Assembly: GCA_937899835.1 (NCBI GenBank)
Contig: CALCCE010000306.1
Location: 1 to 64,000 of the forward strand
DNA length: 64,000 nt
Reading direction: 5' to 3'
Source of the DNA: an uncultured Flavobacteriales bacterium
GTDB taxonomy: Bacteria > Bacteroidota > Bacteroidia > Flavobacteriales_G > Salibacteraceae
Shown in pieces: positions 36,640-45,545 of the stretch. The notes under the pieces were generated by a model that did no database searches, was not told where the DNA came from, and was given only the letters and a program-made list of their open reading frames with translations. The translations under genes were made by a program, and so were the position numbers. The first letter of the stretch is position 1. Every line of letters begins with the position of its first letter.

Positions 36640-36671
36640 GTTGTCACAATATGTGTATCGACATATATTTG
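36640..36671 (+). promoter_or_regulatory. Promoter for the structured RNA
   Basis: TATATTTG (36664-36671) is a perfect match to the Bacteroidota -7 element TAnnTTTG; a TTG (36641-36643) lies 20 bases upstream as the -33 element. Transcription should start near 36678. Confidence 0.6.
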
Positions 36672-36677
36672 TACTAT

Positions 36678-36894
36678 CAATGTGCAATCTAATCAACAAC
36701 AACGTGACGAGCCTTTTTTAAACAACAGGTATAGCCAGTGCAACAAGGTTAGATGGATGAATTGGAGTTGCGCTGGAAACCCAGTTTAAAACGATGAACC
36801 TCCGCGGTTCAAGAGGTCGTTATCGGATAATGTTGATGGATGGTTTTAGTGGGTTATAAGAAGGGCAACCAAAGCGGTGGCCCTTCTTTGTTTT
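36678..36894 (+). ncRNA. Candidate structured small RNA, 6S-like
   Basis: The 560 bases between the DUF1801 and CarboxypepD genes hold no convincing protein gene but do hold a complete transcription unit: promoter, about 215 nt, terminator. The transcript folds by eye into one long rod with nested helices: 36692-36698 with 36831-36837; 36705-36710 with 36817-36822; 36712-36717 with 36811-36816; and a ten-pair apical stem 36735-36744 with 36767-36776 (one G-U pair). A long closing stem broken by internal loops and an asymmetric central bubble is the layout of 6S RNA, which binds housekeeping RNA polymerase; 6S-Flavo is the form known in this phylum. Class assignment is inference. Confidence 0.5.
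36858..36894 (+). terminator. Rho-independent terminator of the small RNA
   Basis: The stem AAGAAGGGC-x-ACC / GGT-x-GCCCTTCTT (36858-36888, five-base loop) is followed by TGTTTT. The stem is nearly perfect and ends the proposed small RNA. Confidence 0.85.
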
Positions 36895-36916
36895 AAGGAA
36901 CTTCAGGTGACTCCAC

Positions 36917-36950
36917 AAAAAAACCGGGAGAAACCCCGGCTTTTTTGTTT
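36917..36950. terminator. Bidirectional terminator-like hairpin
   Basis: The stem CCGGG/CCCGG (36924-36939) is flanked by an A-run on the left and a T-run on the right, so it can act in both directions. It separates the small RNA from the convergent minus-strand genes. Confidence 0.7.
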
Positions 36951-37127
36951 GCCTAACTAATTAATCGCCTAACTGAAAAGTGTGGCAAAGGATACCGGTC
37001 GGGTAGGATTGGGTGACCGGATTTGTTTCGCTGATGGTAGGACGCTACTGGGTACAGAGAAGTTACATCACTTGAGCATTTTTTTTGCTTTTTCTTTTTT
37101 GTCGCATAATACCCTGGGAAACAGCAT

Positions 37128-37793
37128 CTATTGTCGCACCAAAACAGAGTCTACTCCTGTAGAATCTATTTTCAAAGTATCCTCAGGATACAGCTGGGGG
37201 AGGTCTTTTAAATCGTAACCTTCGGGCAGGTTGGTGCGCAGCCGGTCGCGCATGCGCTGAAACTTTCGTTCCTTAAAAGCATGGGGACTCAACGTTTCGT
37301 AGTACAAACTGACAACATTTTGTGAAGTGGGAGGAGGTTCATAACGTTTTTTGCGGTACCTCGCTACCCCTGGAATAGCAACATCAGTGGTATCATTCCC
37401 GGCTTCTTTGTCGGCAAAATCTTCTTGAAACTGCCGCCATTTGGTGTAGCCCACCACGGTATGGGTGGGCAAACTTAGTGTGTCAGGTTCCAGTTGAATG
37501 GTCAATTGAGCGGCCGTTAAGGCGTGAACGGGTACCTGTGTGGGCACGAATCCCACCGCAGTAACCACCAAAGTATCTCCTAAAGGAAGCCGGTAGCGAA
37601 ACCTGCCATCGCCATCGGTTGTCGCTGCACTCCGGGCCAGTTTTAAAGTGAGGTGGGCATAAGGAATGGGATTTCCCAAGGTATCGGCCACTACTTGCCC
37701 TGCTACCGCCACCGAAGAGTCGGTAGTAGGTGACTGTCCCATTAGAAAATGCGATAGCCCACACCAGAGCAATATCATTAGCCCAAGCCTCAT
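37128..37793 (-). CDS. Secreted protein with carboxypeptidase-regulatory-like domain
   Basis: The 221-residue protein has a signal peptide (cleavage after FLMGQ) followed by a CarboxypepD_reg-like beta-sandwich (about 28-105) with the usual phrases GQVVADTLGNPIPYAHLTL and TDGDGRFRYRLPLGD. The C-terminal half is polar, rich in Lys, Arg and Tyr (ARYRKKRYEPPP), and not recognised. Such domains occur in envelope proteins and TonB receptors of this phylum; this one stands alone without a barrel. It is the last of four minus-strand genes starting with the sigma factor, 36 bases after the gene before it. Confidence 0.85.
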   Translation of the reverse strand: MRLGLMILLWCGLSHFLMGQSPTTDSSVAVAGQVVADTLGNPIPYAHLTLKLARSAATTDGDGRFRYRLPLGDTLVVTAVGFVPTQVPVHALTAAQLTIQLEPDTLSLPTHTVVGYTKWRQFQEDFADKEAGNDTTDVAIPGVARYRKKRYEPPPTSQNVVSLYYETLSPHAFKERKFQRMRDRLRTNLPEGYDLKDLPQLYPEDTLKIDSTGVDSVLVRQ

Positions 37794-37829
37794 GTGTTTG
37801 TAGAGGCAACGCTTAGGGTAGGGCGTTTG

Positions 37830-38891
37830 TTACAACGTAAGCCCAATGCGCAAGCCGGGATAAGACTTTGAAAAAGAGTCATAAAAATAGATTTCGGGAG
37901 CAACGGTGATGTTTCGATACAGTTTAGAATTGGTGATGAGGCTGAACTTATAAGTGTTGGAATCAAAAAGGTTGCCGCTTCTGCTGGTGAGCAGCCCCGC
38001 CCGAAAATAGGTCCATCCCACCTCGTTTTTTCTTGCCAGACTGTTAAATCCATATTCAATTTCCAAAAATTGGTTCGGCCGCGAAGTGAATGGGCTTTCC
38101 AAAGACGGTTGATAGTAAAAATACGTTGTAGTGCTTATCCCAAACGAATGCCTCAGCACATTTCTTTTGTTGGCCAGGATCAAACGTATGTTGGCCGAAA
38201 AGTCGAGTACCGGTTCACCTCGAATCATGGAAAACCCCGGGGCAATGTTTGCCTCAATCAGGTCGGTACCGTATCGGCGGCTTTTTTCATTCACAATTTT
38301 TTTGTCTTCCACCTGATAGGCCATCTTAATGGCCGGCCGGGTGTGGAAGTTGCGGTCGTCTTCTTCAATGCGTTGCAGAATTGGAGCCAATTCAGCATCC
38401 AAATCCAATTGAGCCAGCTGCTGTAGATGGTCGAGGCCTTCCAGATAAATTAAAACACGCTGCCCGGCGGACAGATAGATCAACAAAGAATCGGGTACCG
38501 TCTTAATGGGAGCACTGGCATCACCGTCGATGTTGTAGACGCTACCTTCAGCATTGGCTCCCAGGGTCACCGTAAACAAACGGGGTTTTGCACGTTCGTC
38601 GAGTACCAATCGAACCGGTCGGTACCGGTCGGGTGCTGCAATTAAGATTTTTTCTCGTTGTTGGGCCACCAAACGCACCCGTTCGTTGAGGTTGGTAAAG
38701 GCTTTGAAGTGATTGCGGTGCGCCCCTACCAATACCAATTTATAGCGTTGGGCCACTTCTACAAAAACCGTATCCACGTAGTCTTGTGGCGCGTAGTTCT
38801 CTTTGAGTTTTTGGGCGGATAGATCGGCAAAAAATAGGCATAGCAAGGCCAGTACTCCGGTTCGTAGCCGGAATGAAGGGTCACATTTCAT
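37830..38891 (-). CDS. Probable outer-membrane protein of unknown function
   Basis: The 353-residue protein has a signal peptide (TGVLALLCLFFADLSAQ). The middle has alternating polar and hydrophobic residues; the last 150 residues look like strands of a small beta-barrel (FGISTTTYFYYQPSL, FLEIEYGFNSLARK) and end in GLRIGLTL. No family name can be given. It lies 15 bases downstream of the probable anti-sigma gene and 36 bases upstream of the CarboxypepD-like gene, so it is likely part of the same transcript and perhaps of the stress response controlled by that sigma factor. Confidence 0.8.
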   Translation of the reverse strand: MKCDPSFRLRTGVLALLCLFFADLSAQKLKENYAPQDYVDTVFVEVAQRYKLVLVGAHRNHFKAFTNLNERVRLVAQQREKILIAAPDRYRPVRLVLDERAKPRLFTVTLGANAEGSVYNIDGDASAPIKTVPDSLLIYLSAGQRVLIYLEGLDHLQQLAQLDLDAELAPILQRIEEDDRNFHTRPAIKMAYQVEDKKIVNEKSRRYGTDLIEANIAPGFSMIRGEPVLDFSANIRLILANKRNVLRHSFGISTTTYFYYQPSLESPFTSRPNQFLEIEYGFNSLARKNEVGWTYFRAGLLTSRSGNLFDSNTYKFSLITNSKLYRNITVAPEIYFYDSFSKSYPGLRIGLTL

Positions 38892-38906
38892 AGGAAGTTG
38901 ATTTGC

Positions 38907-39836
38907 TTACAGTTTCGTTCGAAAAGCGAGTGTTTCGCTATCGGAAGTAGATTTTGAAAGTTGATCTCGGTTGCCGTTCATGCGCAAACGACGGGTGGCA
39001 GACGATCTTCGACGGTTGGATCGATTTGCCTTTTGAGAAGATTGAGCGTATTGTGAAGGAGAGGGCGTAGCAGGTGGAGTCACCACTGTTGTAGCGTTGA
39101 TGAAACCTGGAATTGCATTGCCCACCCAAACAAAAGACGGGTCTGCCGGTGCTTCAGTGGCTGGCACTGCAACGGTTGCCACCTTTATGGTAGAATCTTG
39201 AAAGTTGAAATTTTCGGTACTGGATGTTTGTGAGTTGGTCGTTGAACGTGTCTCAAAACCTGGAATGGGAGTTGTCCAGACAAACGAAGGACTTTCTGGA
39301 TTTTTGGATGTTTCCTCCGGATCAGTTGAAATAACCGCCTCTTCACGTGGGTTGCTCAAGTGATGTTCAAGACTATTTTCTTTGCTGATTACAGCACCAT
39401 AAATTACTGAATCTAAGGTTTGGGCGTTTGAAGGAGAAATGACCGTTTTCCAAGCGTTATCTTCGGCAGCTAAGCCCCCAGAGTTGATTTTTGGTGCATC
39501 TTGGGAATTACCAGAAGGTGTTGTTACGGTTACATATTCCCGAATTTCTACGAGTTCAATCGGAGCCTGCTCTTCTATCCAGGAGTTGAGGGTAGGTGGG
39601 GCTTGCAATGCATAGGTTGGTGCAGGAGAACTGGTCAACCAAAAAGCACTAAGGCCAAGCACCAGCACTACTGCTATAGCAGCACTCCAAATAAGCCCGG
39701 GCTTTTTCCACCAAGGTGGAGTATTGACTTGCTGTTCCACTTTACCCCAGGTGGTTTGTGGGTTCCAATTGGGAACTGGTACCGAATCGAGGTCGGTGAT
39801 CTTTTGGCGAATTTCCTGATCGGACAACGTGTTCAT
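38907..39836 (-). CDS. Probable anti-sigma factor with extended periplasmic tail
   Basis: The 309-residue protein has a short cytoplasmic start (1-45, with DQEIRQKITDLDSV) and one transmembrane helix (about 47-67, LIWSAAIAVVLVLGLSAFWLT). A long periplasmic region rich in Ser, Thr and Pro follows, holding an imperfect repeat (PSFVWTTPIPGFETRSTTN and PSFVWVGNAIPGFINATT), and the end is basic (NRRRSSATRRLRMNG). Its start overlaps the ECF sigma gene by 4 bases, the classic arrangement for a cognate anti-sigma factor. No ZAS zinc motif is visible, so the role rests on topology and position. Confidence 0.75.
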   Translation of the reverse strand: MNTLSDQEIRQKITDLDSVPVPNWNPQTTWGKVEQQVNTPPWWKKPGLIWSAAIAVVLVLGLSAFWLTSSPAPTYALQAPPTLNSWIEEQAPIELVEIREYVTVTTPSGNSQDAPKINSGGLAAEDNAWKTVISPSNAQTLDSVIYGAVISKENSLEHHLSNPREEAVISTDPEETSKNPESPSFVWTTPIPGFETRSTTNSQTSSTENFNFQDSTIKVATVAVPATEAPADPSFVWVGNAIPGFINATTVVTPPATPSPSQYAQSSQKANRSNRRRSSATRRLRMNGNRDQLSKSTSDSETLAFRTKL

Positions 39837-40384
39837 AATATCGAGCTTGTTTGGCGCAACTGATGCCGAAGCGCCTTTCGGGCTTTGTTCAATTGAGTTT
39901 TAGAGGTGTTGGGACTAATGCCCAACAGGGCAGCAATTTCGGGATGGGTGTGTCCTTCAATCACATAAAGGTTAAAAACCGTGCGGTAGCCATCCGGGAG
40001 TTGCCGAATCAAGGAATAGAGCTCTTCAGCGGCCAAATCCGATTCTACCTTGGGTGCTTCTTCCTGTTCAGGAGGCTCAGCTAAGGCATGCAGCCAGAGG
40101 TTTCGGCTGCGCAACACCATCAAGGCTTCGTTCACCATGATTTTTTTTAGCCAGGCAATCAGAGCACCTTCTCCCTGGTAATCCAGTTTAGACAAGGCAC
40201 GAAAAGCTTTGGTAAAACCACGTACCAGCACGTCTTCAGCATCTTCCTGCTGTTTGAGGTAGCGGAAACACAGCCGAAACATTGAAGTGGAATACCGTTC
40301 GTAGAACGCCTTTTGCGCAATCGGCTGGCCGTCGATACACCTCCGAATGAGTTGCTGCAGTTCTAACTTGAAAATGGTATCCAT
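39833..40384 (-). CDS. ECF-type RNA polymerase sigma factor
   Basis: This sigma-70-like factor has 183 residues from the ATG at 40384 (MDTIFKLELQQL; the longer upstream reading is not conserved). Region 2 (about 25-90) includes FRLCFRYLKQQEDAEDVLVRGFTKAF. Region 4 (about 130-178) has LPDGYRTVFNLYVIEGHTHPEIAALLGISPNTSKTQL, with the helix-turn-helix in the last part. It directs RNA polymerase to a private set of promoters and is held back by the membrane protein encoded just after it (4-base overlap). The inducing signal is unknown. Confidence 0.95.
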   Translation of the reverse strand: MDTIFKLELQQLIRRCIDGQPIAQKAFYERYSTSMFRLCFRYLKQQEDAEDVLVRGFTKAFRALSKLDYQGEGALIAWLKKIMVNEALMVLRSRNLWLHALAEPPEQEEAPKVESDLAAEELYSLIRQLPDGYRTVFNLYVIEGHTHPEIAALLGISPNTSKTQLNKARKALRHQLRQTSSIL

Positions 40385-40440
40385 CCTTACTCTACCAAAT
40401 GCAGTGAGCGGCACAAGGGTTGTCCGGCAAGGAAAAAAAA

Positions 40441-40485
40441 TGGGAAAAAAAGAAAAGCCGGCTATAAGGGGGCAGGCCGGCTTTT
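40441..40485 (-). terminator. Rho-independent terminator after the secreted protease gene
   Basis: A perfect ten-pair stem AAAAGCCGGC/GCCGGCTTTT (40453-40462 with 40476-40485) with a 13-base loop is followed on the minus strand by CTTTTTTT. It lies 92 bases past the stop of the protease gene. Confidence 0.85.
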
Positions 40486-40576
40486 CAATGCTGTGGGGGC
40501 AAGTAAACAACTACACAGCAAGTAGTTGTACTAAGTTAGGAAAACTCAACTATAGTGTCGTCTCAAATTTAAAGAC

Positions 40577-43500
40577 TTACAATACACTGAGTTTCAGTTG
40601 CTCTTCGCGGTCACCAGAAGTTACTTTCAGGTAATAGATACCTGCTGCTTCCTGGCTCAGGTCGATTTGGCCATTGCTGGTTTTTGTCGATACGAGAGAC
40701 TCTCTTAAGATCACCCGACCAGTTACATCGGTTACTTCAATTTCTACGGTTTCGCTGCTGTTTTGTGGCAACTCGTAGTTGAATAAACCTTGGCTTGGAT
40801 TCGGGAAAACTTCCAACAACAGGGCGTTGTTTTCAACTGCTTCTGCAACATCCGTTGGAATCACCGCAACTTCCTGCGTAATGGTGTCCGTTTGGCAACC
40901 ATTGTCTACAATTAAGGTCACTTGATAGATGCCCTTTTGTCCATAACTGTGAAAGGGGCTTTCCAAGGTGGAGGTATTGCCATCACCAAAGCTCCAGAGG
41001 TAGCTTAATCCTCCTTGACTTTGATTGGTGAATTGGAAATCGGTGAATTGTCCTACTTCCTGGCTGTTGAACCCTGCAGAGACGCCTTCGTTTACAGCAA
41101 TGTCGTCAAGTGCAATGTCGCTACGGAAACCACCTCCGGTAACGCCACGGAAGCGAATGTTGATGATCTCACCTGTGTAGGCAGATAGATCAACAATTTG
41201 ATTCAGCCATGCGTCTCCTTGGTTCCCAGAAATAACGGGTGTCACATCATTTACCCAAAGGCCATTGGATTTCACATCTACGTGGAGGTCTCCCATGTTG
41301 TTGCCAAACATGTGGTACCAAAAGCAAAGGCTTGGATTGGTAGCGTTCACCAAATCAATACACGGCGTGATAAGGTTTGCCTGACTGAATTGGCAACCGG
41401 TGTTGCCCAAAGTGGCCTCTGTGTAGAGGTAACGACCACCACCATTGCCTAAGGTATGGTCAACCGAAGGTCCCGTATTTCCAGTGTTGGTACCATCGTT
41501 ATCGGTTCGCCAGTCGATGTCGTCTCCAAGTTGATTTACATCGTTAATAAATCCGTTGGACAATTGACAAACACCTAACTCACAGTTGCCATCGGTATTA
41601 CAGAGGGCAAACGACTCAAAATCTTCGCTCCAGGGGAGGGTTACGGTATTCCCGGTGATTACATCCAATGTAGTGTTGAGGGTATCGTTAAAGTTATTCT
41701 GGTCGAGACCAAAATTTACCCAGGCAGAGAGGTTGTAAAAACCACTGGTGAAAGTTTCGTTAACAGAAAAGGTAACCGTATCCGTCATTCCGGGGTTGAT
41801 AGAAATCGGGAAGGTATCCGTAACCACCGGTTGAGTACCAATTTGGTAAGAAACCGGAATGTTCCAAATGTTGGTGGCTCCCGGGTTGTGAATCGCCAAA
41901 CTGATGGGGGTATCAAAATTGGTTTCACAAGTTGCAGTTGCTCCACCGGTAGGAGTGATAAATGCTTCCAACTCCGCATCGAAGGCGATGTTGCAGTTCA
42001 CCACTCCTCCTGCACGGAAGATGGCCACAGCACGACGACCTACAATACCATTAGGCCCTAAGGCTTTCACGCTGAACCAGCGGTCTTCATATGGATTGGA
42101 ATGGTACATGACAAAAGAGGTAGTGGAAGACGTTCCTACCGCATCCATGTATTTCTGACCGAGCATGCTCACTTCGTAGCTGGTCGCTCCGTTCACATTG
42201 TTCCAGCTTAGACCCAAGGAATCAGGACATACATAATTTACCGTAAGGCCCGTTGGAACCCGAATGATGGTAAATGTGGTATCGCTTTCATCGGAAACGG
42301 CTCCGCGAGAAACCCGCACCATTGCCTGACCGGTAACAATATTGGGTACGGTCCAGGAGAATGTACGTTGGTTGCCCGGAACGCTGGAAGAAATGTTATT
42401 CCAGGTAGCACCAGCATCAGAAGAGTATTCCAATGTGAAGTTTCCGGTGGTACCGTAAGCATCCCAACGAATTTGTTCGTTTTCGAAGGGTACTAAAGGC
42501 TCACCACCAATTGGGTAGGTGACATCGATCGATTCTCCAATGAATTCATAAATCACGTAATAGTCCTGTGGTCCGGATGGTACCGAGCTACCGCTTACGT
42601 CAATGGTATAAGTCCCAGACATGGGGCTCACAATGGCTACTTGCTCTACATTGTTGAGGTTGTCTACACCAGTAGTAGCAGGGTTGTCCAGCGTTTGTGT
42701 ATTCGGGGTAGGATCCAATACCCAAGGTAAGTGCGTGTTGGTATTTGGGTCAGTAACGACCATGTCAAGGTTGTTGACCAAGGCTTGGCTGGCATTGGCA
42801 GAAGCTGCTGCATCCGTCCAATAAACCATGATTTTCACATACTGAGTACCACCGGGAACCGTGATCGTGTGCTGATTAGAACCGCCACTGCTGATGGTGC
42901 CCGACATGTAGTGGTTTTGCTCCAACGTGCGAACAGCGCGCAATCCGTTGATGCGACCCCATCCAAATTTAAAGTCAGGACCTTCGTTGCCGAGATCATC
43001 GCAAGAGTTCAGCATCACCGCCTTCATTAAACCGCCGGTAGGATCATTGCCCCCATTCAGGTCGCGGTAGGCTTGATACAATTGAGCCAATGTACCAGAA
43101 GTACCAGGACATGACATCGAGGTTCCAGTCTTGGAAACATAACTGTTAACATCCGTAGTGGAAATCACTGCAGTTCCTTTAGCCGCTACATCGGGCTTGA
43201 TACGTCCGTCATGAGCAGGGCCACGACTACTGGAGTTGGCCAGGTCATCGTTGAGGTTGAGGTTGGCTACGGCAATTACGTTTTTGCCAATTTTATGTCC
43301 TCCGGTAATGTTACCCCAGGTGTTGCCAGCTCCGTAACCACAATCGGAAGTTCCGCTGTTTCCAGCCGAGAAAACGTGCATCAAAGCATCGTAGGTGCTC
43401 ACCTGAAGGTCCATGGTGCGGGCCAGGGAAGTATAACCTGCGTTACAACCGTTGCTGTAAGAAGTAGAGGTGATAACAATGTCTTTTGTGTTGTAATGGT

Positions 43501-44470
43501 TGGCGTTGCTGATACTATCGAATCCAGGATAGCTGGGAGCTGCACCGTAAACGTACAGGTCGGCACCGAAAGCCATTCCCCGGTTTTGTGGGTTGATGTT
43601 TCCGGCTCCCATAATGATACCGGCAACGTGGTCGCCGTGATCCCCGTTGTTGAAAGTGGGATACTGATCCGGAAGGCGTCCTTGATAATCGATGTGAGGG
43701 CCAATAACGCCATCATCTTGCATCATTACGGATACACCAGTACCATCGTAGTGACGGCCGGTCGAAAACTCAGTGGCAATGGAGTTGCTCCGGTGCAAGG
43801 TGCGTGCCGTGTAGTTTTCTGCCTCACTTGGCGGATCGATGGGCTCAATAAATTGAACCGCTGGCAAGGCAGTTAAGTCTGCCAACTCCGCGATGGGAAG
43901 TTCTAAAGTGAGGTAGCGCCCAAAATCGTTGGTGTAAGGAATTTTCCATCCTTGATTTTTAAAGAGCTCTTTTGCTTCAGGGGCAGTAACGTTGCCGAAA
44001 TAGGTGACATTTACTTGAATGCGTCCTTTCCCGGATAGTGCCCACACGGGATATTCTCCTTCAAAAAGATTTTTGGTCATTTTGAAGCGTGGCAGTACGG
44101 GTAAAATTCCGCGAACAGAAAGCGTAGCCAATTGGCTGAGGTTTGCGTTTTCTTCAATGGCCACCAACCATGCATTGCGTGGCAGATAATCCAACAAATG
44201 AATTCCTTGCTGTTTCAGCGCAGCTTTCTCAGCTTCTCCGGGAATAACGTGGAATTGAAGTACCCGGTAATAATGATTATTAAATATTTCGTCAGCATCT
44301 ACAGCTGACTGGGCTAAAGCATTCTCAATGTTGTTGGGGAATGCGAAATCACCTGAGCGCAGCAGCAAGTGATGTGGGTTTTGGATTTCTTGTGCCTCCA
44401 GGGAGCTAACACTCATACACACAAACAGGCCCAAGGCCCCCAAGCCCCGGATGGGTAAACGTAATTTCAT
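40577..44470 (-). CDS. Subtilisin-like serine protease with PKD domain and type IX secretion sorting signal
   Basis: This large secreted protein has 1297 residues from the ATG at 44470. The signal peptide (GALGLFVCMSVSSLEAQ) is followed by an N-terminal propeptide-like region to about 220. The S8 catalytic domain (about 235-520) shows the full triad: Asp in VMMQDDGV (about 249), His in DHGDHVAGI (about 279), and Ser in TGTSMSCPGTSG (about 450). Fibronectin-like modules follow, then a PKD domain (SYLWSFGDGNTSTL) and a type IX secretion C-terminal domain (LEVFPNPSQGLFNYELP, then AAGIYYLKV). It should pass the outer membrane through PorU-type sorting and degrade proteins outside the cell. It is a single-gene unit. 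Confidence 0.95.
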   Translation of the reverse strand: MKLRLPIRGLGALGLFVCMSVSSLEAQEIQNPHHLLLRSGDFAFPNNIENALAQSAVDADEIFNNHYYRVLQFHVIPGEAEKAALKQQGIHLLDYLPRNAWLVAIEENANLSQLATLSVRGILPVLPRFKMTKNLFEGEYPVWALSGKGRIQVNVTYFGNVTAPEAKELFKNQGWKIPYTNDFGRYLTLELPIAELADLTALPAVQFIEPIDPPSEAENYTARTLHRSNSIATEFSTGRHYDGTGVSVMMQDDGVIGPHIDYQGRLPDQYPTFNNGDHGDHVAGIIMGAGNINPQNRGMAFGADLYVYGAAPSYPGFDSISNANHYNTKDIVITSTSYSNGCNAGYTSLARTMDLQVSTYDALMHVFSAGNSGTSDCGYGAGNTWGNITGGHKIGKNVIAVANLNLNDDLANSSSRGPAHDGRIKPDVAAKGTAVISTTDVNSYVSKTGTSMSCPGTSGTLAQLYQAYRDLNGGNDPTGGLMKAVMLNSCDDLGNEGPDFKFGWGRINGLRAVRTLEQNHYMSGTISSGGSNQHTITVPGGTQYVKIMVYWTDAAASANASQALVNNLDMVVTDPNTNTHLPWVLDPTPNTQTLDNPATTGVDNLNNVEQVAIVSPMSGTYTIDVSGSSVPSGPQDYYVIYEFIGESIDVTYPIGGEPLVPFENEQIRWDAYGTTGNFTLEYSSDAGATWNNISSSVPGNQRTFSWTVPNIVTGQAMVRVSRGAVSDESDTTFTIIRVPTGLTVNYVCPDSLGLSWNNVNGATSYEVSMLGQKYMDAVGTSSTTSFVMYHSNPYEDRWFSVKALGPNGIVGRRAVAIFRAGGVVNCNIAFDAELEAFITPTGGATATCETNFDTPISLAIHNPGATNIWNIPVSYQIGTQPVVTDTFPISINPGMTDTVTFSVNETFTSGFYNLSAWVNFGLDQNNFNDTLNTTLDVITGNTVTLPWSEDFESFALCNTDGNCELGVCQLSNGFINDVNQLGDDIDWRTDNDGTNTGNTGPSVDHTLGNGGGRYLYTEATLGNTGCQFSQANLITPCIDLVNATNPSLCFWYHMFGNNMGDLHVDVKSNGLWVNDVTPVISGNQGDAWLNQIVDLSAYTGEIINIRFRGVTGGGFRSDIALDDIAVNEGVSAGFNSQEVGQFTDFQFTNQSQGGLSYLWSFGDGNTSTLESPFHSYGQKGIYQVTLIVDNGCQTDTITQEVAVIPTDVAEAVENNALLLEVFPNPSQGLFNYELPQNSSETVEIEVTDVTGRVILRESLVSTKTSNGQIDLSQEAAGIYYLKVTSGDREEQLKLSVL

Positions 44471-44679
44471 AGGTTCAGTTAGGCAAAATTTCGTATCTAA
44501 AATACTGAAAGGGTGGTCTTTGTTCAACCAAATTGTTATGGAATAGTTGGATTTTCAAGTGTCCGAGTTACAACTTCATTTCGGCGAAAGCAGAAGAATG
44601 CACGGCAAATCTTTAATTCCGACATCCGTAAAACGGATTAGCTCCTATAAAGGTTAGGTGAAAGCTGAAAACCTTTCGC

Positions 44680-45363
44680 TTAAAAGTAGCTGTATTCGTA
44701 AGTGAGGGTCTGAACGAGTTGTTCACTTTGGTAGTAGCGGGTAGTGATCAGCCTACCTTCGGTGTCGTACTCAAATTCGGCTCTTGAGCTTCCCTGCGCC
44801 TGAGGAAGGGTGAAATTGAAGCCCGAAATACGACCGTTACTGAATTCGTGCACGATAGAAACGCTACCCTCTATAATTTGCCCTTCTGCATCGAGATAAT
44901 CTACGCGAGTGATGTTGCCATCTGCATCGTAGCTGAGCTTTTCGTTTTGATAAAATCCCCGTTCTGGCTTTTGTACCATTTTGTGGGTAACCCGTCCTTG
45001 TTCATCAAAAGTGAAAGTGAAAGGCAACGGTGCACTGCTAACGGTCATGAATTGCATGTCGCCCGATGTGACCTTGCCAGCCGCATTGTATTGGTAGTTG
45101 AACACCATGTACACCTCTCCGCATTTGCGGTAGTCGGTGTATTGCTCCAGTTGGCCTTGAGGGTTATAGCGCTCGATGGTTTTCACGCAATCGCGTTGGG
45201 GCTTTCCGTCTACGTAATTGTTGATGTATCCGGTTCGGGTTTTTACACCCAGCCGCTTGAGGTATTCGATTTCGAAAGCGGATTGTTGCCCATAGGTGTC
45301 CCAACCTACCATTAACAGAAAAAAAAGACCGAGGACAACCTTGGTGTAACTTCCGGGTATCAT
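44680..45363 (-). CDS. Exported protein with YD-repeat-like pattern
   Basis: The 227-residue protein has a signal peptide (LGLFFLLMVGWDTYGQ). The rest shows a repeating beta-hairpin pattern of the YD/RHS kind: YNPQGQLEQYTDY, YNAAGKVTSGDMQF, FDEQGRVTHKMVQ, YDADGNITRVDYLD, YDTEGRLITTRYYQ. It is far too short for a complete RHS toxin shell, so it is likely an envelope protein of unknown role. It has no close operon partner; the flanking spacers are about 180-210 bases. Confidence 0.8.
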   Translation of the reverse strand: MIPGSYTKVVLGLFFLLMVGWDTYGQQSAFEIEYLKRLGVKTRTGYINNYVDGKPQRDCVKTIERYNPQGQLEQYTDYRKCGEVYMVFNYQYNAAGKVTSGDMQFMTVSSAPLPFTFTFDEQGRVTHKMVQKPERGFYQNEKLSYDADGNITRVDYLDAEGQIIEGSVSIVHEFSNGRISGFNFTLPQAQGSSRAEFEYDTEGRLITTRYYQSEQLVQTLTYEYSYF

Positions 45364-45545
45364 AGCATTGTATTAGATGCAAATCGGGCAGACATGTTGC
45401 CAGGTATCCACTGTCCCAACAGCGCTAAAGTATTTCATTTAGGACTTCCTGAGTTGAAAAGGATTTTAAATGGCAACAGGAACAAACTTTCTCCCTCCTG
45501 CCCCAATCATCTTTAGGAGCCGACCCGAAGCTACTTAATAATTGA

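Noticed and set aside
36592-36789. A 65-codon open frame over the small RNA
   Set aside because: Composition is not protein-like, it crosses the promoter, and it runs through the predicted helices; the RNA reading explains the region better.
44680-45363. RHS toxin fragment
   Set aside because: It has its own signal peptide and a natural end, lacks the RHS core boundary motif, and is only 227 residues; YD-like repeats alone do not make a toxin.
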